Source: Pirellulales bacterium
Lineage (GTDB): Bacteria > Planctomycetota > Planctomycetia > Pirellulales > PALSA-1355
Reading direction: 5' to 3'
Assembly (NCBI GenBank): GCA_022844125.1
Contig: JALHMI010000012.1
Span: 62,001 to 126,000, forward strand
Length of the DNA: 64,000 bases
Part shown: one piece after another, positions 19,340 through 28,128 of the stretch
Layout of the letters: every line of letters starts with the position of its first letter
Numbering within the stretch: the stretch's first letter is position 1
Program-made: the position numbers and the translations under genes
Notes under the pieces: model-generated
Told to the model about the DNA's origin: nothing
The model's database searches: none
Seen by the model: the letters and a program-made list of their open reading frames with translations, nothing else

Positions 19340-20983
19340 ATGTCGAGCGCAACCCCCTCGCAAACGGACCGGTTGCGGCCCACGTCGCACGGCTCGCCGA
19401 GTTCTTCCGGCCGCGGCTGGCTGCCCATGGCGCGGCAACACGGACCGACGGCCGTCGTCTTTGCCCTGCTGGGCGGCGTGTTCTGGATGGGGCATCACAC
19501 GGGCTGGAAGCTGCCGGCTTTGGGTTCCTTGACAGGCGCCGCCACGGCCCCCGAGCAGCCCTGGTGCGGCGAGCACCTGGTGCCGGAGGCAATCTGCGTC
19601 GAGTGCCAGGCGGACTTGATGCCCAAGGGCAAGCCGTTCGGATTCTGCCGCACGCATGGCGTGGCGGAGTGCGTCACGTGTCATCCCGAGTTGGCCCAGG
19701 TCCGCGGCGAGCCGAAGCTGCCGGCCTATGATACGGCCGCGGCGCTCGCGCTGGTTGAGCGGCCCACGAACAACAGCCGCAACACGCTGCACGAGCGGCG
19801 CGTGCAATTTGCATCGGCCGAGAGCGCGATGAAAGCCGGCGTGCGGGTGAACGTCGCCAGCGAGCAGCCGATGCGCGAAGCAATCAGCGCGAATGGCGAG
19901 ATCCAGTTCGATCCGACCCGCGTCGCGCACCTTTCGCCGCGCAGCGGGGGGACCGTGGTGCAGGTGTTCAAGATCGTGGGCGATCATGTGCAAGCGGGAG
20001 ACGTGCTGGCTGTGGTCGACGTGGCCGCCGTGGGTCAGGCCAAGAGCGATCTTTTGCAGGCGATCGTCAATCGCCGGTTGCGTCAGTCGACGCTCGACCG
20101 CGTCGAAGCGGCCGGGATCGGCGTGGCCGGAGCGGTCGTTACCGAAGCCAAGAGCGCGCTGGCCGAGGCCGACGTGCAGTTGATCTCCGCGCGGCAGGCG
20201 CTCGTGAACCTGGGCCTGGAAGTGCCCGACGAGATCGAGCGAGAAGATCCTCGCGAGATCTCGGACGATCTGCGGTTTCTGGGCATTCCGGCCGAGACGT
20301 TGGCCGCGCTGCCGGCCGGGACGCGCTCGGCGAACTTGTATGCGGTGCGGGCGCCGTTCGAGGGAATGGTCGTAACTTCTGAGAGCGTCATCGGCGAAGT
20401 CGTAACGGCTGAGGACGTGCTGTACACCGTGGCCGATCCGCGGCGGATGTGGCTCACCCTGGCCGTGCGCCAGGAAGACGCCCGGTATGTGAAGCGCGGG
20501 CTGCCGGTCGAATTCCGCACCGACAACAGCGGGCAGGAGCTGCGCGGCGAAATTGCCTGGGTTAGCCCCACGATCGATCCTCGCACGCGGACGCTTGAAG
20601 CTCGGGTGGTGCTGGACAATGGCGACGAGCGGTTCAAGGACAAGGCCTACGGCAGCGGACAGATTCTGCTGCGCGAAGAGCCGAACGCCGTGACGGTGCC
20701 CAGATCCGCCGTGCAGGCGGCGAGCGATGCCACGTTTGTGTTCGTGCGCGACAAGAACTTCCTGGCCGACAAATCGCCGAAGGTGTTTCACGTGCGGCAG
20801 GTGCGGACCGGTGCGGCCGATGAGAGCTCGGTCGAGATTCTGGCCGGCGTGCTGCCTGGCGAAGTGGTGGCCACCGAGGGAAGCAACGTGATATTGGCTC
20901 AACTGCTGCGGAGCAACCTTGGCGCGGGCTGTGGCTGCCACGAACCGGTCGCCAAGCCGGCCAAGCCGCTGGCGGCGAAGTAG
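19340..20983 (+). CDS. RND efflux periplasmic adaptor with N-terminal metal-binding module
   Basis: A 547-residue membrane-fusion (CzcB/CusB-like) protein. A basic/polar N-terminus leads into one membrane helix (about 36-52). Next is a Cys/His module (about 73-115) with WCGEHLVPE, CVEC, FCRTHGVAECVTCHPEL. The adaptor core follows: the beta-barrel and lipoyl halves (SPRSGGTVVQVFKIVGDHVQAGD, VRAPFEGMV), the helical hairpin (AKSDLLQAIVNRRLRQSTLD) and the C-terminal membrane-proximal domain. The C-terminus carries another possible metal site, GCGCHEP. It links the CzcA-like pump encoded next to an outer-membrane channel, which is not in this window. GAGG lies 9 bases before the start. Confidence 0.9.
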   Translation: MSSATPSQTDRLRPTSHGSPSSSGRGWLPMARQHGPTAVVFALLGGVFWMGHHTGWKLPALGSLTGAATAPEQPWCGEHLVPEAICVECQADLMPKGKPFGFCRTHGVAECVTCHPELAQVRGEPKLPAYDTAAALALVERPTNNSRNTLHERRVQFASAESAMKAGVRVNVASEQPMREAISANGEIQFDPTRVAHLSPRSGGTVVQVFKIVGDHVQAGDVLAVVDVAAVGQAKSDLLQAIVNRRLRQSTLDRVEAAGIGVAGAVVTEAKSALAEADVQLISARQALVNLGLEVPDEIEREDPREISDDLRFLGIPAETLAALPAGTRSANLYAVRAPFEGMVVTSESVIGEVVTAEDVLYTVADPRRMWLTLAVRQEDARYVKRGLPVEFRTDNSGQELRGEIAWVSPTIDPRTRTLEARVVLDNGDERFKDKAYGSGQILLREEPNAVTVPRSAVQAASDATFVFVRDKNFLADKSPKVFHVRQVRTGAADESSVEILAGVLPGEVVATEGSNVILAQLLRSNLGAGCGCHEPVAKPAKPLAAK

Positions 20984-21020
20984 GCGGCGCTCGACAAGAC
21001 AGGGATCAGGATAGCTGACC

Positions 21021-24000
21021 GTGGATCCACTGAATCTGATCATCGATCTTTCGCTGCGGCACCGGATGATCGTCATTCTGGCGACGATTGCCGTGGTGGC
21101 CGTGGGCGGCTTCGCGCTGACTCGGCTCGACATCGACGCGTTTCCGGATTCGACGCCCGTGCAGGTGCAGATCAACACGACCGCACCGGCACTCGCGCCC
21201 GAGGAAGTCGAGCGCCTGATCACGTATCCGATCGAACAGGCGATTGGTAACCTGCCCGGGCTCGAGCAGATGCGCTCGATCTCGAAGTTCGGGCTGTCGC
21301 AGGTGGTGACCGTGTTTGAAGACGGCACGGACATTTACTTCGCCCGGCAGTTAATCAACGAACGACTGGGGTCGCTCGCGCTGCCGCCGGAAGTCCAACG
21401 GCCGAAGATGGGGCCGGTCGCCACGGGTCTGGGCGAGGTGTTTCACTACGTCGTGAGCGGGCAGGGGACCGATATCACGGACCTGCGGACCGTGCACGAC
21501 TGGGTCATCAAGCCGCCGATGCGCACAGTGCCGGGCACGGCCGAGATCAACAGTTGGGGGGGCTATGAAAAGCAGTATCAGATTCGCATCGACCCGAACC
21601 GGCTGATTAAGCATGGCCTGACGTTTGGCGAGGTGGTCGCAGCGGTTGAGAAGAACAATTTTAACGTCGGCGGCGGAAACATCAGCCGGCCCAGCGGGAT
21701 GCTGCTGGTGCAGGGGGTCGGCCGGACGGTGAACGTCGACGAGATTGGCAAGATCGTGATCACGGCGGAGCGCGGCGTCCCGATCCGCGTGAGCGACGTG
21801 GCGGAGGTGACGATCGGTCACGAGATTCGCCGCGGCGCGGTCACCGCCGACGGCCGGGGCGAGGTGGTGCTCGGCCTGGGCTTCATGCTGATGGGCGAGA
21901 ACAGCCACACCGTGACCTGGAACATGCGGCAGAAGCTGGACGAAGTGGCTGCCACGCTGCCGGCCAACGTGCAAGTGACGCCGGTTTACGATCGCACGCA
22001 ATTGGTGAACTATGTGATCGACACCGTGCGGAAGAACCTGTTCGAAGGCGGGCTGCTGGTCATCGCCGTGCTATTCGCGTTTCTGGGCAACCTGCGGGCG
22101 GCGGCCCTAGTGGCCCTGGCGATTCCGCTTTCGATGCTCACGGCATTCACGGGCATGTGGCGGTTCGGGATTGCGGCGAGCCTGTTGAGCCTGGGAGCGA
22201 TCGACTTTGGCCTGGTGGTGGACAGCTCGGTCGTGATGATCGAGAACTGCGTGCGGCACCTGGCGCACAACACGGACGGCCGCAGCCGGCTGGACGTAAT
22301 TCGCGATGCGGCCGTGGAAGTTCGCCGGCCGACGCTGTTCGGCGAACTGATCATCATGATCGTGTACCTGCCGATCCTCACGCTCGAAGGTATTGAAGGT
22401 AAGCTCTTCCGGCCGATGGCGCTGACCGTGATCTTCGCCCTCGTCGGTTCGATGATCGTGTCGATGACGCTGATGCCGGTGCTGGCGAGCCTGTTTCTGC
22501 CGAAGAAGATCGCCGAGCGCGAGCCGTTCTTGATGCGCGTGGCGCATGCGATTCACAAGCCGGTGCTGAACTTTGCAATGCATCACAAGGCGGCCGTGTT
22601 AGGGTTTGCCGCGGCGGTGCTGATCGTGGCGTTCGGGATGATCACGCCGCATCTGGGGTCGGAGTTTGTTCCGCGGCTGAGCGAAGGGGCGATTGCGATC
22701 GGCGTGGTGCGGCTGGCCGGCACGGATCTCGACGAATCGATCCGCTACAACACTGAGATGGAAAAAGCGATTCTGGCCGAGTTTCCCGACGAGGTGGAGC
22801 ACGTCTGGAGCCGGATCGGTAGCGCCGAAGTGGCGACGGACCCAATGGGCGTCGAGTTGACCGACACGTTCATCACGCTCAAGCCGCGCGACCAGTGGAC
22901 CAGAGCCACGACGCAGGCCGAGCTGACCGACAAGATCGACAAGCTGCTGCGCGACCTGCCGGGCCAGCGACTCAGCTACTCGCAACCGATTGAAATGCGG
23001 ATGAATGAGATGGTGTCCGGCGTGCGGGCCGATCTGGGCGTGAAACTGTTTGGCGATGATTTCGACACGCTGGTGGCAAAGGCCGGCGAGATCGAAGCGG
23101 TGCTGAACTCGATTCCCGGTGCGGCCGACGTCGCGGTCGAGCAGATCACCGGTCAGCCCGTGCTGCAAGTGAAGGTCGACCAGGAGCAGATCGCCCGGTA
23201 CGGCGTGTCGGCCCAGACGGTGCTGGAACTGGTGGAGTCGATCGGTTCGAAACCGCTGGGAGAGATTGTCGAAGGTCAGTTGCGGTTTCCGCTTGTGGTG
23301 CGGCTGCCGGAGGACGTGCGCGAGAGTCCTGACACGATTGGCGCGATGCTGGTCGCGACGCCCTCTGGCGAGCGGATTCCGCTGTCGCGATTGGCGAAGA
23401 TCGAGATCGTGGAAGGACCTTCGACGATCACGCGTGAGTGGAACCAGCGGCGGATCACCGTGACGGCGAACGTGCGCGGGCGCGACCTGGGGAGCTTCGT
23501 GGCCGAGGCCGAGCGGCGGATCGCCGCGGAAGTTGCTTTGCCGACCGAAGGGCGGTATCGCGTCGAGTTCGGCGGGCAATTTGAAAATCTCGAACGGGCG
23601 CAGCGGCGGCTGATGATCGTGGTGCCGCTGTCGCTGGTGCTGATCTTCATGCTCTTGTACTTTACGTATCACAACGTCGTCGATTCGCTGCGTGTGTTCA
23701 CCGGCATTCCTTTCGCCTGGGTGGGCGGAATCTTCGCCCTCTGGCTGCGCGACATGCCGTTTTCGATCTCGGCCGGTATCGGGTTCATCGCGATGTCGGG
23801 CGTGGCCGTGCTCGACGACATGATCCTGGTGTCATACATCCGGCAACTGCGCGGCAAGGGGCTGCCGCTGGACGAGGCGGTGACCCAGGCGGCGATCACG
23901 CGGCTGCGGCCGGTGCTGATGACGACGCTGGTGGCGGCGCTGGGCTTTTTGCCGATGGCGTTGAGCACGGGCGTTGGTGCCGAGGTGCAGCGCCCGCTGG

Positions 24001-24149
24001 CCACGGTGGTGATCGGCGGTGTGATCGGTTCGATGATCATGTCGCTTCTGGTGCTGCGCGTGCTGTACATGGTGTTCAGCAAGGTGTCTGGCAGCAGCGA
24101 TGAGTTGGTTGCGTCGGAAGAGCGTGAGGTTGTCGCAAGCGGCACATAA
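21021..24149 (+). CDS. czcA: Heavy-metal RND efflux pump, CzcA-like
   Basis: A 1042-residue inner-membrane RND transporter of the heavy-metal (HME) family, with 12 membrane helices and two large periplasmic loops. The proton-relay motif in helix 4 reads DFGLVVDSSVVMIEN, close to the DFG..D..V..EN form described for CzcA-type pumps of divalent cations (Zn, Co, Cd) rather than the Cu/Ag type. The N-terminus, with TRLDIDAFPDSTPVQVQINT and ALAPEEVERLITYPIE, is typical. It starts with GTG at 21021, 37 bases after the adaptor stop. Substrate choice is inferred from the motif only. Confidence 0.93.
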   Translation: MDPLNLIIDLSLRHRMIVILATIAVVAVGGFALTRLDIDAFPDSTPVQVQINTTAPALAPEEVERLITYPIEQAIGNLPGLEQMRSISKFGLSQVVTVFEDGTDIYFARQLINERLGSLALPPEVQRPKMGPVATGLGEVFHYVVSGQGTDITDLRTVHDWVIKPPMRTVPGTAEINSWGGYEKQYQIRIDPNRLIKHGLTFGEVVAAVEKNNFNVGGGNISRPSGMLLVQGVGRTVNVDEIGKIVITAERGVPIRVSDVAEVTIGHEIRRGAVTADGRGEVVLGLGFMLMGENSHTVTWNMRQKLDEVAATLPANVQVTPVYDRTQLVNYVIDTVRKNLFEGGLLVIAVLFAFLGNLRAAALVALAIPLSMLTAFTGMWRFGIAASLLSLGAIDFGLVVDSSVVMIENCVRHLAHNTDGRSRLDVIRDAAVEVRRPTLFGELIIMIVYLPILTLEGIEGKLFRPMALTVIFALVGSMIVSMTLMPVLASLFLPKKIAEREPFLMRVAHAIHKPVLNFAMHHKAAVLGFAAAVLIVAFGMITPHLGSEFVPRLSEGAIAIGVVRLAGTDLDESIRYNTEMEKAILAEFPDEVEHVWSRIGSAEVATDPMGVELTDTFITLKPRDQWTRATTQAELTDKIDKLLRDLPGQRLSYSQPIEMRMNEMVSGVRADLGVKLFGDDFDTLVAKAGEIEAVLNSIPGAADVAVEQITGQPVLQVKVDQEQIARYGVSAQTVLELVESIGSKPLGEIVEGQLRFPLVVRLPEDVRESPDTIGAMLVATPSGERIPLSRLAKIEIVEGPSTITREWNQRRITVTANVRGRDLGSFVAEAERRIAAEVALPTEGRYRVEFGGQFENLERAQRRLMIVVPLSLVLIFMLLYFTYHNVVDSLRVFTGIPFAWVGGIFALWLRDMPFSISAGIGFIAMSGVAVLDDMILVSYIRQLRGKGLPLDEAVTQAAITRLRPVLMTTLVAALGFLPMALSTGVGAEVQRPLATVVIGGVIGSMIMSLLVLRVLYMVFSKVSGSSDELVASEEREVVASGT

Positions 24150-24157
24150 GGTTTTCA

Positions 24158-24179
24158 GCCCTCGGCTTTGCCGGGGGGC
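24158..24179. repeat. GC hairpin, copy 2 of an intergenic family
   Basis: GCCCTCGGC-TTT-GCCGGGGGGC, a 9-bp stem with one G-T pair and a three-base loop, just after the pump gene. It matches the minus-strand reading of the hairpin at 1667-1691. No T-tract follows. Confidence 0.55.
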
Positions 24180-24209
24180 CAGTTGGTTGAATCCTAAGGA
24201 GACGGTTTG

Positions 24210-24587
24210 ATGTTACGGATTGTTGGATCGAGTCTGGTGCTGTCTGGGTTGATCATGACACTGTCGGTCGGTTGCGCGCAGAGCGAGGCTGAGCATGCGG
24301 AGCACGGCGAACACGAGGGGCATGCCGTGGAAGCAACCGCGGCAACTCATGCTGAAGAAAGCCACCAGCACGGGGCCTGGTGGTGCGACGAACACGGCGT
24401 GCCGGAAGAGGTGTGTGCGCTGTGCAGCACGAAGCTGGCGGCCGACTTTCAGAAGAAGGGAGATTGGTGCGCCGACCACGATCGGCCCGACTCGCAGTGC
24501 TTCAAGTGCCATCCGGAGCTGGAAGCCAGGTTCGCCGCGCAGTACGAAGCGATGTACGGCAAGCAGCCGCCGAAGCCGGAAGGCTGA
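24210..24587 (+). CDS. His/Cys-rich metal-binding lipoprotein
   Basis: A 125-residue lipoprotein: signal LRIVGSSLVLSGLIMTLSVGC with the lipidated Cys at about 22. A His/Glu-rich stretch follows (HAEHGEHEGH, THAEESHQHG), then a Cys module WWCDEHGVPEEVC...LC, WCADHDRPDSQCFKCHPELE. This module matches the one in the RND adaptor at about residues 73-115 position by position (WC.EH.VPE..C..C, C..H, C..CHPEL). It probably binds and hands metal to the pump. AAGGAG lies 8 bases before the ATG at 24210, which decides the start over the TTG at 24207. Confidence 0.85.
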   Translation: MLRIVGSSLVLSGLIMTLSVGCAQSEAEHAEHGEHEGHAVEATAATHAEESHQHGAWWCDEHGVPEEVCALCSTKLAADFQKKGDWCADHDRPDSQCFKCHPELEARFAAQYEAMYGKQPPKPEG

Positions 24588-24599
24588 TGCGGCCAGTCG

Positions 24600-26483
24600 C
24601 TACAGCGGTTTGCCGTTCCAGCGGACGAAGCCTTCCAGCGCGAAGTACTCGGGCAGGCCCATCTGGTTGTAGACCGCGGCCGTGTTGCGGTTGCGGTCTT
24701 CGGCTCGCTGCCAGAACTCGCGCGGGTCATCAGGACCAGGGAACAAGGCTGAGTCCTTTTGCGATTCGTGCATGAAGATCGCCTGCCGCTTTTGCCGCAG
24801 ATCGCGCGGCGAGAGCGGCACGGCGATCTCGATCTCGTGCGGGGCCCATTCCTGCCAGGCGCCGCGATAGAGCAGCACTTCGGGACGCGAGCCGGTATCA
24901 CGCTCCAGCTCGTACAGGGCCCGAAAGATTGCCTCGGCACACACGCGGTGCGTGCCGTGCGGATCGGAGAGGTCGCCCGCGACGTAGACCTGCGCCGGCC
25001 CGACACGCTCGATCAACCCGCGAACGATCGCCACGTCTTCGTGCGTGATCGGCTTCTTGGCGATCGTGCCGGTCTGATAGAACGGCAGGTCGAGGAAGTG
25101 CAGGTGCTCTTCGCGGCAGCCGGCCACGACGGCGCCCGCCTTGGCCTCGCTCCAGCGGATGAGCGACTTGATCTTGAGCACCTCGGGAATGTCGCTTTCG
25201 CCGGCAGCCTTAGAGGCCAGGGCCTTGGCCACACTTTGCTCGAGCGCCTTCGAGCGCTCGCTGTCGATGCCGAACATCCGGTTGTACTCGGCGACGATGT
25301 CGGCCACGCGCCAGGCATCGTGATCGAACACGGCGATGTTGCCGCTGGTCATGTAGGCCACGTGCACTTCGTGCTGGTCCTCGACCAGGCGGATCAGGGT
25401 GCCGCCCATCGAGATAACGTCGTCATCCGGGTGCGGGCTGAAGCAGATCACACGCTTGTGCTCGCGGCCGGCCGGGTGATACTCGATCGTGTCCATCATC
25501 CAGCGAAACACACGGTGGCCGACGCGCTCGGCCGGGCCGTGGTGGCGCAGGAGCTGGTGCAGGTTGTGCTTGCGGAAGTCGTCGTCGTCGAGCTTGAGCA
25601 GGGCTTTGCCCGACTGCTCGCAGAGCCAGAGGATGGCCCGCTTGATGAGGGTGTCGGTCCATTCGACCTTGCCCAAGAGCCAGGGCGTGGTGGTCGCGGT
25701 GAGCTTGCTGGCCGCCGCGGAATCCAAGAGCAGCGTGGCGTTGGCGTGCTCGCGGAGGAAGCAGGCCGGCACGCGCGGCGTGGCGGGGCCTTCGGCCGTT
25801 TCGCGCACGACGCCCGCTTTGTGCTCCCCCTGGGCGATCAGCAGAATCTTGCGGGCGTCGAGAATCGTGCCCAGGCCCATCGTGATGGCTTGCGTCGGGA
25901 CGTTCTCTTCGCTGAAGAAGTCGCTGGCTGCGTCGCGCCGGGTGAGCGGATCGAGCGTGCAGACGCGGGTGCGGCTGTCGCGCGTACTGAACGGTTCGTT
26001 GAAGCCGATGTGGCCGTTGCGTCCGATGCCGAGGATCTGCAGGTCGATGCCGCCGGCCTCGCGAATCTTCGCTTCGTACCAGCGGCAATGCTCGTCGAGT
26101 CGCTCGGGCGGCGTCAGGCCGTCCGGAATGTAGATGTTCTCGGGCCGGACGTTGATGTACTTGAACAGGTGCTCGTGCATCCAGCGGCGGTAGCTTTGCA
26201 GGCGGTCTTCGCCGAGGCCCAGGTACTCGTCGAGGTTGAAAGTGACGACGCTCGAAAAGTCGAGGCCTTCGTCCTTGTGCAGGCGAGCGAGCTCGCGATA
26301 GATGCCGACCGGGGTGCTGCCGGTCGGAAGGCCCAGGACGGCTTTCTGGCCGAGGGCGGCGCGGTCGCGAATGACGCCGGCGATCATTCCAGCGACATAG
26401 CGGGCAAGTTGTTCGTGCGAATCGAAGACGTAAGCGGGGAGGGCGGTGCCTCCGAGCGGACCCAGTGGCGGCGTGTCAATCAT
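24600..26483 (-). CDS. nagB: Glucosamine-6-phosphate deaminase fused to PIG-L deacetylase-like domain
   Basis: A 627-residue two-domain protein. Residues about 1-270 are NagB: GLPTGSTPVGIYREL, FNLDEYLGL, GIGRNGHIGFNEPF; it converts glucosamine-6-phosphate to fructose-6-phosphate and ammonia. From about 335 there is a LmbE/PIG-L type zinc deacetylase fold with the metal motif SPHPDDDVISMGG (about 344) and the second metal site DLSDPHGTHRVC. Such fusions occur in several phyla and suggest that an N-acetylated sugar phosphate is deacetylated and deaminated by one chain, although the second domain's activity is not proven here. It converges on the metal lipoprotein gene. Confidence 0.93.
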   Translation of the reverse strand: MIDTPPLGPLGGTALPAYVFDSHEQLARYVAGMIAGVIRDRAALGQKAVLGLPTGSTPVGIYRELARLHKDEGLDFSSVVTFNLDEYLGLGEDRLQSYRRWMHEHLFKYINVRPENIYIPDGLTPPERLDEHCRWYEAKIREAGGIDLQILGIGRNGHIGFNEPFSTRDSRTRVCTLDPLTRRDAASDFFSEENVPTQAITMGLGTILDARKILLIAQGEHKAGVVRETAEGPATPRVPACFLREHANATLLLDSAAASKLTATTTPWLLGKVEWTDTLIKRAILWLCEQSGKALLKLDDDDFRKHNLHQLLRHHGPAERVGHRVFRWMMDTIEYHPAGREHKRVICFSPHPDDDVISMGGTLIRLVEDQHEVHVAYMTSGNIAVFDHDAWRVADIVAEYNRMFGIDSERSKALEQSVAKALASKAAGESDIPEVLKIKSLIRWSEAKAGAVVAGCREEHLHFLDLPFYQTGTIAKKPITHEDVAIVRGLIERVGPAQVYVAGDLSDPHGTHRVCAEAIFRALYELERDTGSRPEVLLYRGAWQEWAPHEIEIAVPLSPRDLRQKRQAIFMHESQKDSALFPGPDDPREFWQRAEDRNRNTAAVYNQMGLPEYFALEGFVRWNGKPL

Positions 26484-26541
26484 CGTTGCGAGAGTGGTCC
26501 CAAAGCCATGTGGAATGGAACGATCGAGTATGGCGGATTGA

Positions 26542-26579
26542 GGGGGCGGGGGCTAGGGGTGGGGGCTAGGGGCGGGGGG
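26542..26579 (+). other. G-run tract with quadruplex potential
   Basis: Six runs of four to six G residues separated by one to three bases (GGGGGCGGGGGCTAGGGG and onward), about 60 bases upstream of the nagB start and on the strand opposite to it. It is also a near-tandem repeat of GGGGGCTAGGGG. Quadruplex formation is inferred from the pattern only. Confidence 0.5.
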
Positions 26580-26605
26580 CAGGACGCAGTGATACCGCTT
26601 GAAGA

Positions 26606-26953
26606 TTATGCCCCGTCTGGAAGTGTTTCTTTGAAGATCACATAGGGCTGGCCATAGGGAATGTCCTCTCCTTCGGCGGCGACCTGTGCGAATATCGCAT
26701 CAGATGATAGCTCGACTCCTGCTCGGGCAAGCTTCTTCCAAAGAACGCCCGTTCCGTTCGCCATTGCAACGTACTTCATAGATGCGGAGTGAAGTTCAGC
26801 AATCGGCTGGCCTGCTTGAACCGGCCCCCATTCGTCGAGGCACCATTTCGTGATCGTGAGTGGTCCTAGTTCGGACGGCACCTTTAACGTGTAGTGAAAA
26901 GCCACGTTCCCCCCCATCCGAAACAGCGGACTTAGCGCGTACGCAAACCCCAC
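26606..26953 (-). CDS. Stand-alone biotinyl/lipoyl-like domain protein
   Basis: A 115-residue protein with no signal peptide. The segment VPSELGPLTITKW, EWGPVQAGQPIAELHSASMK, then YVAMANGTGVLWKKLARAGVELSSD has the pattern of a swinging-arm domain: strands around G/V positions, a central SMK where biotin domains have (A/V)MKM, and a following A..G.L segment. Whether the Lys is modified is unknown; the residues around it are not canonical. It begins with GTG at 26953, eight bases after the DUF433 gene; an inner ATG (about 26917) or GTG is equally possible. No carboxylase or dehydrogenase subunit is nearby. Confidence 0.6.
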   Translation of the reverse strand: MGFAYALSPLFRMGGNVAFHYTLKVPSELGPLTITKWCLDEWGPVQAGQPIAELHSASMKYVAMANGTGVLWKKLARAGVELSSDAIFAQVAAEGEDIPYGQPYVIFKETLPDGA

Positions 26954-26961
26954 CGCAATCG

Positions 26962-27204
26962 CTAGGGAGCATTGCGCTCAAGCACCTGCTCGCCCATAAC
27001 CGAACGGTGGGCATAGGCAATGCACGCCTGAATATCTGCGGGCTCAAGAAACGGATATTCGGCGAGGAGTGTTTCCGGCGAATCGCCTGCGGCCAACATG
27101 CCAAGAATGTGCTCAACCGCGATGCGCATGCCGCGAATGATCGGCTTGCCACCAAAGATGGCGGGATTCACCGTGATCCGCTTGAGTGCTTCGTCTTCTG
27201 TCAT
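26962..27204 (-). CDS. DUF433 domain protein (antitoxin-like)
   Basis: An 80-residue DUF433 protein: ITVNPAIFGGKPIIRGMRI followed by VEHILGMLAAGDSPETLLAEYPFLEPADIQACIAY, a small DNA-binding-like helical fold. DUF433 genes usually sit directly before a PIN-like DUF5615 toxin and are treated as its antitoxin. Here the next gene on the strand is the biotinyl-like protein, and no DUF5615 frame is seen. So this is an orphan, or it has another role. RBS: AGGAGCATATCGCC, with AGGAG about 9 bases before the ATG. Confidence 0.85.
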   Translation of the reverse strand: MTEDEALKRITVNPAIFGGKPIIRGMRIAVEHILGMLAAGDSPETLLAEYPFLEPADIQACIAYAHRSVMGEQVLERNAP

Positions 27205-27345
27205 GGCGATATGCTCCTAAGGATATTGTGGCACACCGATCAGGCAGGCGTCCAGAGAAACGCAAGTTCGCTGTGGATTTATCGCGGATACTCGCAGTTT
27301 CCCGAACGTCGGTGTTCATTCATGACAACGACTAAGGCTCTCAAA

Positions 27346-28113
27346 CTATTCTGGAATCTCCACGGTTTCGCCGCCGGCGGGTGTGAGCAAACCGCGAAGA
27401 GTATCGCGATTGATGCTGTCCGTCAGAAAATGCGCCGAGGCGTCGGCGAACAGCGCGAATGCGCCGCCCGTGTGGTTACTGCGAAACGCAGGTCCCGTGG
27501 AGTGGACACTGATGCCCGAGGCAGCGTCGTCGAAGGTAACGTCGCGTGGTTCGAGCCAGTTTACGCCGGAGCCGACACACTCAACGATCGCGATCGTCTT
27601 GGAAGTGCCGTCACTCATCTCGGGAATCGCGATGGGTTGCGGGCCGCGCCACATCGAATCGGGGCCGACGATGGCCAGGTAGCTCGTTTCGCTCTCATTG
27701 CCCCCATCGCTCGGGCAGCGGTAAGGATAAGGCGCCTTGTCGAGGAGCTGGCGATTGTTAGGTCCGTTCCAAGGCTCGTCGAAACGGTACTGGCTAGCAA
27801 GACGATGGACTTCTTCACCCTCGAAGTATGGGAGCAGGATCGCTCGCCAACTATGCGTTGGTGTGCCGTGCTCATCGGCAAAATAGGCCGGCGGGAGGCA
27901 GTGATGCGCGTCGTGATACGTTTGCAGGGCGATGCCAATTTGCTTGAGAGTGTTCCTACAGATACTTGGCGGGTTGGCAGGTCTGAAACCGAAGTCAATT
28001 CGTGGTCCGAGGATCGCGAAGATCACAACAGCCACAGGCACCGCAATGATGCCGTAGGTGATCAAGCGACCGAGGATCGATGGCCCACGAGCTTGAGCAA
28101 CGTCTTGCGGCAC
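27346..28113 (-). CDS. DUF1559 (prepilin-like) protein
   Basis: A 255-residue protein. A short basic N-terminus is followed by one membrane helix (about 14-36, LGRLITYGIIAVPVAVVIFAIL) and a DUF1559 domain: [52 protein letters not shown], and the C-terminal H-x-DG-like region FRSNHTGGAFALFADASAHFL. DUF1559 proteins are pilin-like and greatly expanded in planctomycetes; the usual type IV prepilin cleavage motif is not seen at this N-terminus. A second, frameshifted copy lies 15 bases upstream. Confidence 0.88.
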   Translation of the reverse strand: MPQDVAQARGPSILGRLITYGIIAVPVAVVIFAILGPRIDFGFRPANPPSICRNTLKQIGIALQTYHDAHHCLPPAYFADEHGTPTHSWRAILLPYFEGEEVHRLASQYRFDEPWNGPNNRQLLDKAPYPYRCPSDGGNESETSYLAIVGPDSMWRGPQPIAIPEMSDGTSKTIAIVECVGSGVNWLEPRDVTFDDAASGISVHSTGPAFRSNHTGGAFALFADASAHFLTDSINRDTLRGLLTPAGGETVEIPE

Positions 28114-28128
28114 GGCGGCGCTTCTCCA

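Noticed and set aside
19139-21334. 731-codon open frame antisense to the RND adaptor
   Set aside because: Low-complexity His/Arg/Leu composition typical of an antisense frame; the adaptor on the plus strand is clear.
24759-26645. 628-codon open frame antisense to nagB
   Set aside because: Mirror frame of the conserved NagB-deacetylase gene; no domain.
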